A stretch of 64,000 nt of DNA from Coenobita brevimanus (taxonomy: Eukaryota > Arthropoda > Malacostraca > Decapoda > Coenobitidae): positions 54,189,991 through 54,253,990 of the forward strand of contig CM064671.1 in assembly GCA_032717465.1 (NCBI GenBank), read 5' to 3'. Below the pieces are notes generated by a model. It was given only the letters and a program-made list of their open reading frames with translations. It had not been told where the DNA came from and searched no databases. This document shows positions 22,801-37,182 of the stretch, in pieces; positions within the stretch are counted from its first letter, which is position 1; each line of letters opens with the position of its first letter. The position numbers were made by a program, and so were the translations under genes.

Positions 22801-25800
22801 GGTGTTTGAAAATAAAGCACTTAGAAGAATATTAGGAGTTAAGTGGTGGGAAAGGATACCAAATAGTAGAATTAGAGAAATAACGGGAGTGCAGCCGATC
22901 GATGAATACGTTAGATTCTCACGATGGAAGTGGCTAGGACATGTGTATAGGAGACAGGGAATAGTACGAGGTACACCAGGGTGGGTGGCACCTGGTAGGA
23001 GAGGTAGAGGAAGGCCAAAAGAGACGTGGGTGAGGACAATGAGACGGGAAGCTGGAGATGAGTGTTGGGGAGATCTTGAGGAGTTAGCACAAGATAGGAT
23101 GTGGTGGTGTGAGTTCATCGAGGCCCTATGCATCCCCGAGGGTGCCACAGGAAATGATTGAGTTAGACTTATGGATGATATAACCAAAATTCCAAGTCCA
23201 GCTGTTACGAAAAATGAGATTTATGTGATTTTCAGGCACTAAAACTTCATGCCCTTTCAAGCAAGCTTTGATATATCCAGAATTCCAAGTCCATATGTTA
23301 CGAAAAATGAGATTTACGTGATTTTCAGACACTAAAACTTCATGCCCTTTGACGCAGGCTTTGTCTACATTTGAGAAGAAAATGATTGTGATATTTGGCT
23401 CTTTCAGGTCAAAAACCATGGGAATCAATGCAGTACGCTATAAATTTCACCAAAATGTAGATTCTGAACAAGTCTAATCCTGTGTGACTGTGTGATATAA
23501 GTAGCAGTGCTTACATGTCCGCAGCGAGTGGGGGACAGGCTTGTTTCTCTGTAAATGACCCCTCAACTGAGCTGGTGCATTGTTGTCCTTCTATGTATAG
23601 GTATAATAAATGAAAGATTATAAGCTGATATTTATCTCTACATTGGTTGTACTATTCTGCTGAAAGACAGTACCCTCATTAGCACTCCTCTATAACACGT
23701 CGCTGGACTAAACTCAAAATCGCTAGATCGAAGTAAGAATGTGTTTTGTTATAAGTATTTCATTATATATGGTAGACATATTGACTGTTGTACACATTGT
23801 CAAAAGCAAGGATATTATCAGAAATAATATGTAGTATCTTTATTGTCATTTTCACCGTGATTCTTCTTGAAAGCAGTATTTAGAAAGTATTGAGTTAGAC
23901 AAGATATCTTATGCCCAAGGAAAGTTTTGGATTAGAAATATTATTATCTAACTGAGGAAAGAACTTTTAGGGTTATGCCCTACTTAACAGTGTATCTTTT
24001 ATCCATCCCACATACTTGAAGTTCATTCCCCGGCCGAGAAACTCCATAATGTCATTTACTGCACCAGAGAAGGCCAAACGTCGACCCCCTGGGGCTTGGT
24101 CATCTTGCACCCAGTATATCTTGTGATGAGGCAGGTACTCAATGGCCACTACCAAGGTCGGTTCACTGGTAAATCTGTGAATGAAAACATAACGAAATCT
24201 TACTGTTTTATCTCTGAATCGCGCCTTAGAAAAAGAACTATTACCTCAGTGAAAGCGTTCACAAACACAAGAGTTGCCAGTGATCGCCAAGTAATATAAT
24301 TAGGAACTCAGTCAGTTACTGCCAGCTTGTACTGTCATATGTTTTCTTAAATTCCTTCAATTCTCTTTAGTGATGAAGAGTACCTAAATTAATCAATGCT
24401 GTAATCATTGGTTATTATACCAGTTTTCAATATATAATTTAGAAAGTAAATTACTGCAGAAAGGTACTAGAATGCATAAAGCGACAAGTGGTCCGTTAGC
24501 ATTCACCACATAGTATTAGATGTGTCCCTGCATGTTTAACCTGCCCTGTCCCGACCACTTTTCCACCAATGACTCCCCCCAATCCCGACCATTTTTGGAC
24601 AATATTTTTTTTAGCTCAAACCTCCGCTTTTGGTGAGAAACATCGAAAATTCATAGAGAAATCGCTCACCTAAGGTTTAAAATACTCGATACATGTAGCA
24701 GTACCTCCTAACCTTACTGTGTTTTCTATCAGGCTGGCTCCAAAGAAAACAAGTTCTATGGGAGGGTAACCATTCCACACCACTCATAAACGGTATTTAT
24801 TTATTTATTTGGTACGAATGTATACGTAGTATGAGAGTATATTGGTTTTCACACAGTAATATAGGCATTATAAGCATTGTTTCACTCACCAAACACATCA
24901 ACATACCTGACCTTTTTTGGCGACATTACCTGATCATCATTTCTGACTGTTTCTTCCTCTAATGCTATGTAAAGTTTGTCCTCCACATTGTCATTGACTG
25001 AGGAATTACTCTGGCCCTGAATTTCGTACCATGGCACGACATGTATTTACTGGCCAGGTCACTGGTAACAGGCGAATTGCCGAGACAATGGTGTGCAGGG
25101 GGGAGGAGGTCATGCTGGGTAAGGCATTGTCCCTGCCTGGCATCTTGTAGAGGAAGGTGTCCTGTGTATACATACCAAAAATCACTCGCAAAAATTGAAA
25201 ATTGTGCAAATTAGGGACCTTGCAATTGATTCGCGTTTATGTATGTCAATGGGATTGGCAGTGACAAAACGTGTGGACGTTTTATTCACGTCAACGGGAT
25301 GGGGCAGATTAATTTGAAACTCTTATCATTCAGTAATCAAAAAGATTGTTTCATCTGGCAAATGCTGAAGAAAATGTACCGACTACTAGTAAAAAAAAAC
25401 ACACACAGTAATAATAATTTTGAAGCCGAAATTATGTGAAGACGAAGCCACCGACCGGAATCACAAGTACCGATGTTTTTAGGATGACAACAAAACTTGA
25501 CGTGGGCGCGTGCATATAATCTTCATCTAATTCCTATCAATATTTTGCAGCCAAACGACATGTTAGTACAATATATAGACAAAATGTATAAGTCTGATAT
25601 TTTGTATGATTAAATCTATATTACAATACATGACTGACAATGTGAATAATCGCTTTTAAGATATAATATTTGTCCTGAGGGTTAGCCAGTATATTAGGTT
25701 CAGTTTAGTGATTCCATTCATCATACTGAAGCTTCTTTTCTTCATTGAGTAAATGTGTTCATAAAATTATACTTAAGAGCAAAATGATGAAGGAATCTCT

Positions 25801-25909
25801 TACAAAACAGTAGTATAGTTGACCGGTTTTTATTTTTCAAATTAAGTTATCAGGTGAAGATTGGCAGCTACTGGGATTTTGTGAACGTTCCCATTCATGT
25901 ACTGAGTAC

Positions 25910-25942
<33 letters not shown>

Positions 25943-28900
25943 TTACTGAATCATCATTCAGAGGGGTCACATGAGGGGTACTGTGGACTTCCAATGGATG
26001 GGTATTAGGGAGGAGCTTGAGGTTTTATTTCGCTGCCCCCCACTGGCTAAGACTGTAGTGGGAGGAGTCTGTGGAGGTGATGCCGCGAGTGTCAACGTGG
26101 GGGTGGTGGTTGTGATGATGTGGGTGTTGATGTTTTTGGTGGTGCTGGTGGTACCTTCACTGAAAGTTAGCCCATTTTTACGGCTTTGAGACAAACTTGT
26201 ATTGCGAGTAATATTCATTGTACAGTACCACAACAAAGCCAGTTACACACACACACACACACACATTTTATAGAAATGTTATCGTACTGAAAGTATCAAA
26301 ACGTATATTCTCATGAAGTATTATTTCTGGTTACCAACAGACAAGCCTTCATTCACACTTGGAATCTCTCCTAAAATTAATACCGTCATCCTGTGGTGGC
26401 AAGAAAACATGAAACATAAATCATTATAGAGAAGGCTTAATAAATTGAACGACTTACTTTGAGAATTTGTCATGAAAAAGAGGAAGCTGAGTAGCAAGAG
26501 TGATGCCCTGAGGCAGACTCCATGTGGCAAAACGTAGAGGGTGGACTTCTGGTGAGGAGTATGGCGGCTGCATGTACACAGTAGCCCTAGGTAGTAAAAA
26601 TATTGTCACAATAATATCAGACTGTGCCTTGTAATTCATTCTCCATATAATCATCAACCTGTCATCATCATAATTCTGTTTGACAGCAGTAAACTAGGTT
26701 AAGACGGATTCAGACAAAGGTGGATGGAAAGCTGATGACAAGGAGAGCTGGAGCTCCCGTTTCATCAGCCCTCAGGACTAGTTCCTGACCATCCCCCTTT
26801 GCTGAACTTTTCCAGTGTCTCAGTAATGCAGAGAGTAATGCTCTCCAATACAAATTTCTGTAACTATCTACACCAAACTACATGCACAGTACACATTACA
26901 CTTCCTTTTCCAAAATTCAAAACAATCATGGCTACTCAACACTCAGCCTCAGAGTCCCTGGGGGGGGGGAAGGGAAGGCATAAATGTCCCCACCTTCTGC
27001 CCCTCTCCCGGTGATGACTTGAGCTGCCTGGAACCACTGTCTGACTCACTTTATCATTTCTGCAACATTCGCGGCCTTTCCTCTAACTTTCACTCTGTTG
27101 CACCACCTCTCCTTCTCTAAACCTCACCTTCTCTCTCTAACTGAGACTCAGCTGTCTGAGACAACTGACAGCAAACCCTTTTCTGTATCCTCCTACTTTC
27201 TCTATACTCATTTCAAAGCCAAAGGTGTATGCTGTGCATATATACAGAACGACTTATCTTGTTCTCGTGTTCCAAAACTCGATTCTTCTGAATTCTCTAT
27301 GCTTTGGTTTCGGCTTTCCTGTCATTCTCTGACTAAATATATCTGTGCTGTTTACTTATCCCCTAATTCTACTGACTACCAAAAATTCTTAGACTATCAT
27401 ACTTCTGCTATGGAACACATTCTATCCATTTCTCCTTTCTCTGAAATCTCCATTTTAGGAGATTTCAATGCTGACCACCACCTTTGGCTCTCCTCTCCTA
27501 TCCCTGATCCACCAGGTGAAGAGGCCTACATCTTTTCTATCCTTAATGACCTAGAGCAGCTTGCACAGCACCCTACCGGTATCCCAGACCGCCTTGGAGA
27601 GAGCTCCAACATAATTGACCTCTTCCTTACAACTAATCCTTCTCCTTACACTGTTAATCTTTTCTCTCCGTTGAGCTCCTCAGATCACAACCTTATCACC
27701 TTAACCTGTCCTATCATTCTGGTACAGCCTGTGGAGCCTCCAAAGAAACGTCGTCTGTGGCACTTTGGAGCTGTGGATTGGGAGGCCCTCAGGCACTACT
27801 TATTTGATTTTCCTTGGAATGATTATTGTTTCTATGGCCGGGAGCCATCTGAGTGTGCCTTGTGCATTATGGAGGTTATTCTCTCGGGCATGGAAGCATA
27901 CATTTCTTTCTCGTATCCTTTGTCTAATGCAAGAAAGCTTTGGTTTAATCAAGCTTGTTCTAATGCTGTTCACAACAAGGAGAGGGCCTACAAAAGGTAC
28001 TGGAGCCAACCCACCCCTGAATCACATCATCTTTACATTTCTGCCGGGAATCGTGCTAAGTCTGTTCTTCGCTCTGCTAAAAATAATTTCATCCATACTA
28101 AATGCTCTCAACTCTCCAACTCGAATTCTTCCTACTCCTTCTGGCACCTTGCCAAAAACCTTTCTAACAACTTTACCTCATCATCCTTCCTTCCTCTTTT
28201 CTACCCTGATGGTTCTCTAGCTATTTCTTCTACTGATAAAGCAGATCTCTTCGCTCAGACTTTCTCCTCCAATTCCACCTTAGACGACTCAGGTGCTGTT
28301 CCTCCATCGCTTCCCCCCCTCTGACTTCCTCATGGCTGACATTAAAATTTCTTCAGCTGATGTATTTTCTGCCATCACTGGCCTCAAGGTATATGGGCCT
28401 GATGGAGTCCCTCCTGTTGTTCTCAAGAACTGTGCTTCTGTGTTTACGTCCTGCCTAGGTAAACTCTTTCGCTTTTGTCTGTCAACTTGTACCTTTTCTT
28501 CTAGCTGGAAGTTTGCTCTCATTCAGCCAGTCCCAAAGAACGGTGACCATTCCCAACCCTCCAAATATCGTCCAATTGCTTTAAGTTCCTGTATTTAAAA
28601 ATTTTTCGAGTCAATTCTTAATAAAAAAAATTTTTAAAGCATCTTTCCTATCACAACGTTCTTTCTGATTGTCAGTACGGGTTCCGTCAGGGACCACTGG
28701 CGATCTTCTCACCTACCTTTCAGACTCCTGGTCATCCTCCTTTCGAGACTTTGGCGAAAGCTTTGCCATTGCACTTGACATCTCAAAGGCTTTCAATCGA
28801 GTCTGGCATGAATCTTTAATTTCCAAACTGCCCTCTTACGGTTTCTGTCCTTATCTGTGCCTTTATTGCTAGCTTCCTTTCTGGTCGTTCTATAGCCGCT

Positions 28901-29967
28901 GTTGTAGATAGCCATTGTTCTTCTAGATCTATCAACAGTGGTTTTCCTCAGGGCTCTGTCTTATCACCAACTCTTTTCCTTTTATTCATCAATGACCTAA
29001 GTTGTACATCTAACCCTATTCACTCATACACTGATGACTCCACCCTTCATCTTTCCATTAGGTTCCCGCAACGCCCATCTCAGCAGTTACTTCAACAAAC
29101 AAGGGATGAGGCTATGGCACAGCTAATGTCTGACTTGGCTCGTATCTCTGACTGAGGTAAAAATAATCTGGTTGTTTTTAACGCATCTAAGACTCAGTTC
29201 TTACACCTATCAACCCGACAAAATCTTCCACAGGTATACCCACTAATGTTTAATAATATTCAGCTTAATCCTGCATCATCTTTGAACATGCTTGGGGTTT
29301 CATTTACTCGGGACTTATCCTGGAAAGATCATAATACATCTCTTGTAAAATCTGCTTCCAAGAGATTAGGTGTGCTAAGATAACTCCGTTCATTCTTTAC
29401 CCCTGCACAATTGTTGACTCTGTACAGGGGTTTTATCTGCCCCTGTGTGGAGTCCAACCCTCATGTGTGGGGAGGATCCCCACATACAGCTCTTCTCAAT
29501 AGGGTGAAATCAAACGCTCTTCATCTCATTATCTCTCCTCCTCTTAGTGACTCCCTTCAACCTCTGTCTCTTCGCTGCACTGTTGCATTTTTATCTCTTT
29601 TCTATCGCTACTTCTATGGTCACTGCTCCTCTGAACTGTCTGCATGCATTCCTCCACCTCTGTGACGGGCGCGTAGCACCCATCCAGCAGCAAACTCTCA
29701 TCCTTTTTCTGTCCAACTCTCTAATGCAAGAGTTAACTGTTACTCCCAGTCCTTTATTTATGCAACAGGTCAACTCTGAAACTGTCTCCCTCTGTCTGCA
29801 TTTCCTGCTTCCCATGATCTCCAGTCTTTCAAACGCAGTGTGTCCAGGGATCTCGAAATGATCGGATCTTGAATTTAGCTCTCACTTATATTTTGTTTTT
29901 CTCTTGGGGGGAACTGTTATTGCTGGCTCATGGCCTTTGGTTCCTTCTTCGTCGCATTAATATATAT

Positions 29968-30041
<74 letters not shown>

Positions 30042-30043
30042 TC

Positions 30044-30081
<38 letters not shown>

Positions 30082-32600
30082 AGTAAACCAGTCACATCAG
30101 TCTGACATTTCTGCTGATCATCCAAATACTGCCTACTAAGTTGTCATCCAACTTACACCCACATTTTTATGTCATCATTCTGACTCATCTGGTCATTTCT
30201 TTACTCATTCCTCTGGTAATATTTCACATTCTCATTATCATAATGGATGTCACCCCTTTTTCTCTCAGTAACACTTTTTGGGCTTAGTCATTTACGATCC
30301 GCATAGTCTCACTGTCTCAATCAGTTACTTACATTTCATCTTTGTGTCGACCATTTCTTTTGTCACGATGCGATCAGATTTTCATTTTCAGTCACGTTTC
30401 CAACATCTTTGCTCGCATGACACAAGGTTATCTTGTGCCCTGTATCTCTCTACATGATCTGGCCTAATTTGACGTCTTATATCTCGAACAGTTTTTAATC
30501 TTGGCATTTATGGCCATATGCTTACAAAGCCGAAAGGTGATTGATCTGTGGTAGGTGATAAAGGACGTAAGCTGTGTAGATAGAAAGGTATGAAAATTGT
30601 GTATAGGTAAAAGGTAAATATCAGTACTAAATACTAACTGAAATCGGTCGCTTCATCATGTAAATAATGTAAACCTAGTACGTCTCAGAAATCGTATGGT
30701 TTAATGAATAAGGACTGCAACAATTATTCTAAATTTTCTATCTTTCTCTGAACCACATCTGAATCAAATAATCAGTTCTGAAAGGACACAACATCTGAAA
30801 TAAATGAACAGTTCCAAAAGGACATTCAGTAGTAAATATTTTATAATAAGGTATAGCAGTAAAGATGTGACTTCGGCCTCACCTGCTAATAAGTATACAG
30901 CTTAAAAGTACTAGTACAGTATTTAAAAACAACTTTCAAGCACACAACCCCCCCCCCCACACACACACACACACATCAAAATTTTTATGGTTGCTGGTTT
31001 CTAATGTTTTGATTTACTCATTCAGCAATGTCACGTCTTATTTTCTATTTTAGTAAGTTCTTTTTTTATTTTTGCAGGCGTTATTCTTTAGCTAAAGGAG
31101 TACATTTTGCTCAGCATGGGTTAACAGTGTTCATATCTTGTCCATGAAGTTGAAGAGGAGATGCTTGCTAGCAGTGTGTGGGTAACAAGAAATTAGTAAA
31201 GAAAAAAAAAAAAAAAAAAAAGGACCATCATAGTAAACGGTTAATAGTGCTGATTCTTTTTTATGGATCTGACACTGAGAACAGTACTGATACTCTGTTC
31301 CGCCAGGCATAGTATTACTTTTATGTTCTACACGGCTTATGTCACCACTTCAGCAACAGACTAGGACTAGTGTGATGGGATTAGCTACTCAGGTTCCACT
31401 CTCACCTAAAATAAAAAAGATTATTTTCAAGCAGAAACAGCAGTGAGTTGGTGTTGGAGAGCAGATTGTGAAGGCTCTGTAGGCGAGTGAGAGGCAGGCG
31501 GGTGAGAACGATGAGCCTAATGGACCACACAAAGAGTCGAGTGTCCAGGGAATACTCTGCGAAGGCGGCGAGGAAGGTTGGGTCGTCACTAACAACCACC
31601 ATCATCACACATCGTGACTTTCGTTGTATCTGTAACCATTGCTGTCTGAATATCAGTCGTCTTATTCTGAGTTATTTGCAATGCTTTACCCTATGACATT
31701 TTAGCCAGCATGATTTTCGGGTCTTCTGTGAAACAAATGTATTGAAACTTTATCTACCCTCTGTACTATTGTCAACCCACTCTGCGCCAGGAAGGTGAGG
31801 TATGGCTGTCATCCCTATAGCTGAGGTGTCTGATTTTATTATGATCTTATGCAACATTAACCCTATTATAGTTCATTGAGTTGTTATTGTCTTACTGCTC
31901 TGAAGTTTGCCCCTATAAAATGGCCCAAAAGATAGCATAAGACTAACGTTAATGATAGTAATAACTGTACAGCCTAAATCTTACGAGGCCGAGATCAGTC
32001 GACCCAAATTTTTAAAGTCATGATATTCCACTTGCTTTGAGAAAACGTCTCAGTTCTGCTACAGTCTTTTTTTCCACATATATTTTAGCTGCGCAGTGGA
32101 CCATGACACTATATTTTCCGGTATCATCGGGTAATTTCAAAAGGCGCGGGAGTCAGGTGTGGTGTATACACACCATCAGCGCCGCCATGGGCCCCTGGCG
32201 GCGGGCACACAAACTACGGCATGCTACCCATAAAGGCGCGATTCCACCGGGGCAACATTTTGGCAACATGTGGCATGCTACATTGTCGCATAGCCCAAGT
32301 GTGTTCCAACCAGTTCAACACAGGGCTACATTAGCATGCGACCGTGTGGCATGCAACAGGTGGCAACAAGTTGCCCGTAGAACGTGACGCATGCTACAAG
32401 ATTTAGCCTGTTGCCTAGTGTTGCCCTCCTTCCCACCAGTCGCAGGAAGGATTCGATGTTGAAGGCAACAAGATGAATTGGTCTCAAGAATAAAACTGTA
32501 GAATTTATAGAAGAATATAGAAAACTTGAGGTTCTATAGGTTCTTGGAACAATACAAGAATAACCAGGCTAAAGTAGATGCATTGCAGGGATTAGCCAAG

Positions 32601-32661
<61 letters not shown>

Positions 32662-35600
32662 TCTCCTCTCTCTCTCTCTCTCATACACACACACACACAC
32701 ACACACGGCATCGTCGGAGGAAGACGTCCATTACCGGCGCTCCATACCAGCTCAACACGGCCAGAGGCATTACCTAAATAAGTATCTTTGAATGAGTCAA
32801 GCTCTGTACCAGGTTAGACTAAATGATTTTTTATTATTAAAAGGAAAAGAAATAATAAGTTTAAATAAGACTGGTTCAAACAACAAAGAACCACGATGCG
32901 TTGAGTCAGCTGGGTTTGTTTATACTACAACAACACGCGGAAAGTGTAAGTACATACTCTTCATTTAGTATTACAAAATGGATACATACTTCAGTAAAAC
33001 AAATTTGGAAAAGAAAAGGGATAAAAGTAAAAAGCAAAATGATGATTTCTACCAAGAACTGGTTGAAGTGGAGACTCACAATAGACTGGTTGAACGTGTA
33101 CACAAACTAGAAATGGCTTTCAAAAATGAAATTGATGAAATAAAGAAGCAGATGCACTTGCAAAAGGAAGAGATAGAAAAACTGGGAAGGGAGGCCAATA
33201 AGAAAGACACAACCATCAGTGAACTAACAGTGGAATTGAATACGCTTAGGAAGAAAGTGAGTGAAATGGGAAGTACAATAGTTAATCACGAGAGTGTTAT
33301 GGAAGAGTTAAAAAATGACACAGAGACAATTAGACAAGCAAGCAGTCTTATGGACCAGAGCAGTGATATTGAGGAGAAGATAACACAGGTGAATGAAGCT
33401 GTGCAAAGCTACAAAAATGATGTAGAAACCACGTATGCTGAAATGGTGAAAGTAAAGAAAGACTTAGAAACAAGGGTGGAGGAAAAAAAACATTAAAAAG
33501 GAAGTGAAAAGAATAATCCAAAACAATCCAAACTTAGTCAGAGATTCAGTAGAAATAAATCAACAGTAATCACTGGTATAGAAGAGGAAAAAATTAAAAA
33601 CAAAATCACTAGAGACAAAAAGGAGATGGCAAATGTAATGAGCTTACTGAAAGAAGTATCAGAGGAAATCTGTAGTAAAGACATAGAGGAACACAAAAGG
33701 TTAGGGAAATACGAGAAAAGCAAGACAAGACCTCTAAAGGTGACTTTCCAGAGTGTAAACACTGTGGAAGAGATACTAAAAAATGCAAAGAATCTTATGG
33801 AAAAAGAGGAGTTCAAAAATGTATGGATAAAAAGATGCCTAACAAAAGAGGAACTGGAATTACTGAAAGAGAAAAGGGAGGAAGGAAAAACAAAAAATGA
33901 GGGAAGATCAGAAGGGGACAAGAAGAAATTTTTTTTTACAAAGTAATAGGATTGCAGGTACGAAAGTGGTACACAAACAGGATGGAAGAAAAAGGAGGAA
34001 GTTAGCAGAACCATGTCATGACAGGTATATAAAGAAGATGATAAAGTTGATGTACTCAAATGTGGATGGAATTGTATCTAAATTACTAGAGATGAATGAT
34101 TATGTTAGAGAAAATGAACCACAAATAATATGCCTAACTGAGACAAAATTAACACCAAGGATATCGAATGACATACTAAACTTAGAGGAATACAATATAT
34201 GGAGAAGAGACAGAAATTTAAAAAAAGGAGGAATTATAATATTAACTAAGAAAAATCTAAAAGTCAAGGAAATAAACCTAGATATACCATCACAAGTAGA
34301 ACTGATTGCAGTAGAGATCGACACATCTGAAGGTAAAGTAATTGTAGCCAATTTGTATATGCCACCCAGATCAAACACATGGGAAAGAGACGAATATGAG
34401 GACCTGGCAGAGAGTACAATTCAGAGTATAAGATCCTTGCTACATAAAATGGAAGAGAAATCGGAAAGAATTATACTAACTGGGGACTTCATTACAAATA
34501 TAAATTGGAATACTCTAGATATAAATAGCCAAGAAAGCTGTTGGGACCAAAAGCTCCTGGATCTCGTACAAGAGTTTTTCTTAACGCAACATGTGAGGGA
34601 AACCACTAGAAAAAGAGGACTTGATGTACCTTCAGTGCTAGATCTAATATTTACTAGGCAAGAAAATGACATTGACAGTTTAATATATCACCCTCCACTC
34701 GGCAAAAGCGATCATGCAGTACTAAATTATAACTTCAGGATAGCATATGACATAGTAAACAGCAATGACAGTTACAAAAAGAGACTAAACTATAAAAAGG
34801 GAAATTATCAAGACCTAAAGAAGTATTTCTTAAAAACGAGCATGGAGGACAAGATTTAAATGCTGTATATAAAAATTTTTGTGAATTTTATGAAATAGGA
34901 GTCCAGAAGTACATCCCACAGCACAAAGCAGATAAGAAAATACAGAAATGGTTCAATACAGAATGTAAAAAATCAAAAGAAAGAAGAGATTTGTTGTGGA
35001 ATAGATACAGAAGACACAATAGTGAAAGGGCGTATAATAATTACAAACAGGCAAGAAACGACTATACAAGAATAAGGAGGGAAGCCCAACGACAGTTTGA
35101 GAAGGATATAATAAATAAAAGTAGTGATCAACCAAAGCTGTTTTACAGCTATATCAGAAGCAAAACCAAAGTAAAAGATATAATACAATCCATCACGGAC
35201 GAGGGAATCACTTATACACAAGAGAAAGATATTTGTGAAGCACTAAATAAGAATTTCCAATTAGTTTTTACAGAACAAAAAAATTTTGAGAGGGAATATG
35301 TGGAACACTCATGTCCACACATACTACCAGATATACAAATAGCAGAAAAAGTAATACAGGAGGAGTTAAGTAGATTAGACAGAGGAAAAGCAAGTGGTCC
35401 TGATGAAATTTCATGTTGGGTGTTACGACAATGTGCAAAGGAGTTAAGTAAACCATTATTTTTAATTTTCAAGAAATCCTTGAGTCAAGGGAAACTACCT
35501 GATATTTGGAAGAAAGCAAATATAGTCCCCTTATTCAAGAAAGGAAATAGACAAAATCCTCTCAACTACTGACCAGTATCACTGACCAGTGTTGTAAGCA

Positions 35601-36903
35601 AGGTATTAGAAAAACTTATAAGAAAAGCTTGGGTAAATCATCTAGAAGAACACAGTATGATAACAGAAAGACAGTTTGGTTTCAGAAAAGGAAAATCATG
35701 TGTTACTAATCTGTTGAGCTACTATGACAGAGTAACAAACACAATACAGGAAAGGAAAGGATGGGTGGACAGTATCTATTTAGATTTCAAGAAAGCTTTT
35801 GACACAGTACCACACCAAAGACTTTTATGGAAGCTGTACCATCAAGGAGGAATTCGAGGCAAACTGTTTTGTTGGATGCAAGACTTTCTCATAAAAAGAG
35901 AAATGAGTACAGTACTAAGAGGAAACTACTCATCATGGAAAGAAGTGACTAGTGGAGTACCACAGGGTTCGGTGCTGGCACCAATCATGTTTCTAGTGTA
36001 CATAAATGATATAAACAGTAACACTGGAAATGAGAGCTATCTGAATATGTTTGCAGATGATGCAAAAATACAAAGGAGAATTACTAGCACAGACTCTTGT
36101 AGGGAGCTACAAGAAGAATTAAATAAACTTCATGAATGGAGTAGTACATGGCAAATGGAATTCAATGTGGACAAGTGTCATGTAATCAAGTTTGGTAAAA
36201 GTGGAAAAAGACCTGATTGGGATTATAAGTTAGGAAATAAAACCCTATACACATCAGAAAGAGAGAAAGACCTAGGTGTGATTATCAATAACAGACTATC
36301 TCCGGCTGACCACATCAGCGAGAAGGTACGAAACATGTATACACTGCTTGCAAATATGAGAATAGCATTCACATACATAAATGAAGACATGCTAAGAAGG
36401 ATAATAACATCATTCATTAGACCAACCCTGGAATATGCATCAATAGTCTGGAGTCCTCAACTCAAAAAGCATATAGACAAGATTGAAAAAGTTCAAAGGG
36501 CCGCTACAAGATGGATACCAAGCTTAAGGGACCTAAGCTACGAAGAAAGACTAAATAAACTGAATCTACCAACACTACAGGAGAGAAGGAAAGAGGTGAC
36601 ATGATAATGCTATATAAGTGCATATCAGGAAAGGAGAAAATAGACATAAATGATTACTTAACATATGGAGAAGCATCAGCAAGAGGACACTGCAAAAAAC
36701 TGCATAAGAAGAGAGGTGATAAAGACGTAAGGAAATTCAGTTTCCCAAACAGAGCAATTGATCAATGGAATGCACTACCGAATGAAATAATGTGTGCCAA
36801 AACAATTCACAAATTTAAGGATATGTACGATAAATATGGTTTAAGGCACGGGACAGTACGAGCTTGTGTCATTCCTGTAAAGATACAATTAGGTAAGAAC
36901 ACA

Positions 36904-36952
<49 letters not shown>

Positions 36953-37131
36953 CCAGTCCTAATACTATGCCAACACTAGCAAATTTTTCTTCTGTTACAT
37001 TATTCTCTCTCCGGTTTCTTGTTAAGCTAAGATACGGTACTTCAGAAAATTTTTGCATTCGTGCCTTCCTCTTGACGGCGGGCACGCAACACCCTTCTTT
37101 CTATACATCCACACCTTTCTATATGTTTTTC

Positions 37132-37182
<51 letters not shown>

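Larger units (their letters stand above)
19862..23170 (+). mobile_element. RTE-like LINE B, near full length
   Basis: A second, distinct non-LTR retrotransposon, plus strand. It has a 5' leader (19862-20108), endonuclease, spacer, reverse transcriptase with YADD, and a carboxyl end [11 protein letters not shown]...[11 protein letters not shown]. Breaks: frameshifts near 20425, 20935 and 21715 and a TAA at 22352-22354. Its 3' flank is a short tandem duplication (23175-23360). It shares only general architecture with LINE A. Confidence 0.88.
24656..26457. other. IR intron C-D, no gene
   Basis: No gene seen. It carries (TG)n at 25914-25941, (CA)n at 26245-26265 and a Thr-codon-like ACC/CAC-rich stretch at 26080-26160 without family resemblance. 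Confidence 0.55.
26690..29960 (+). mobile_element. Jockey-like LINE C
   Basis: A plus-strand non-LTR element in IR intron B-C. A leader with a G9 run precedes the endonuclease (27060-28324), then a frameshifted reverse transcriptase (28293-29860) and a 3' end GGATCTTGAATTTAGCTCTC ... GGTTCCTTCTTCGTCGCA that joins a (TA)n array. The same 3' end, internally deleted, is at 46400-46695, and a diverged relative is at 14383-14990 (-). The left boundary is uncertain. Confidence 0.85.
32706..36895 (+). mobile_element. CR1/L2-like LINE, copy D1
   Basis: A 4.2-kb non-LTR element: leader, coiled-coil ORF1, endonuclease, reverse transcriptase and carboxyl end. The copy at 46713-48985 aligns from the leader (CTCAACACGGCCAGAGGCAT versus the same with single changes) through the endonuclease. 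Breaks include a frame shift at 33481-33496, a 13-nt loss near 34832 relative to the other copy, a TGA at 35570-35572 and a shift at about 36600. It sits in IR intron A-B inside a DNA transposon and between CA/TC repeats on both sides. Confidence 0.9.

Noticed and set aside
23985..24016. Extension of IR exon D to the TAA near 23973
   Set aside because: The donor AA|GTATGT and the matching phase of exon E, plus the family wording after the junction, show that the extra codons are intron.
25006..25209. Minus-strand frame between IR exons C and D as an extra exon
   Set aside because: Exons C and D join directly in phase and in family order. The frame has no IR wording.
26080..26180. Val-rich or Thr-rich open frames near 26.1 kb
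   Set aside because: Low-complexity GTG/GGT repeats with no motif.
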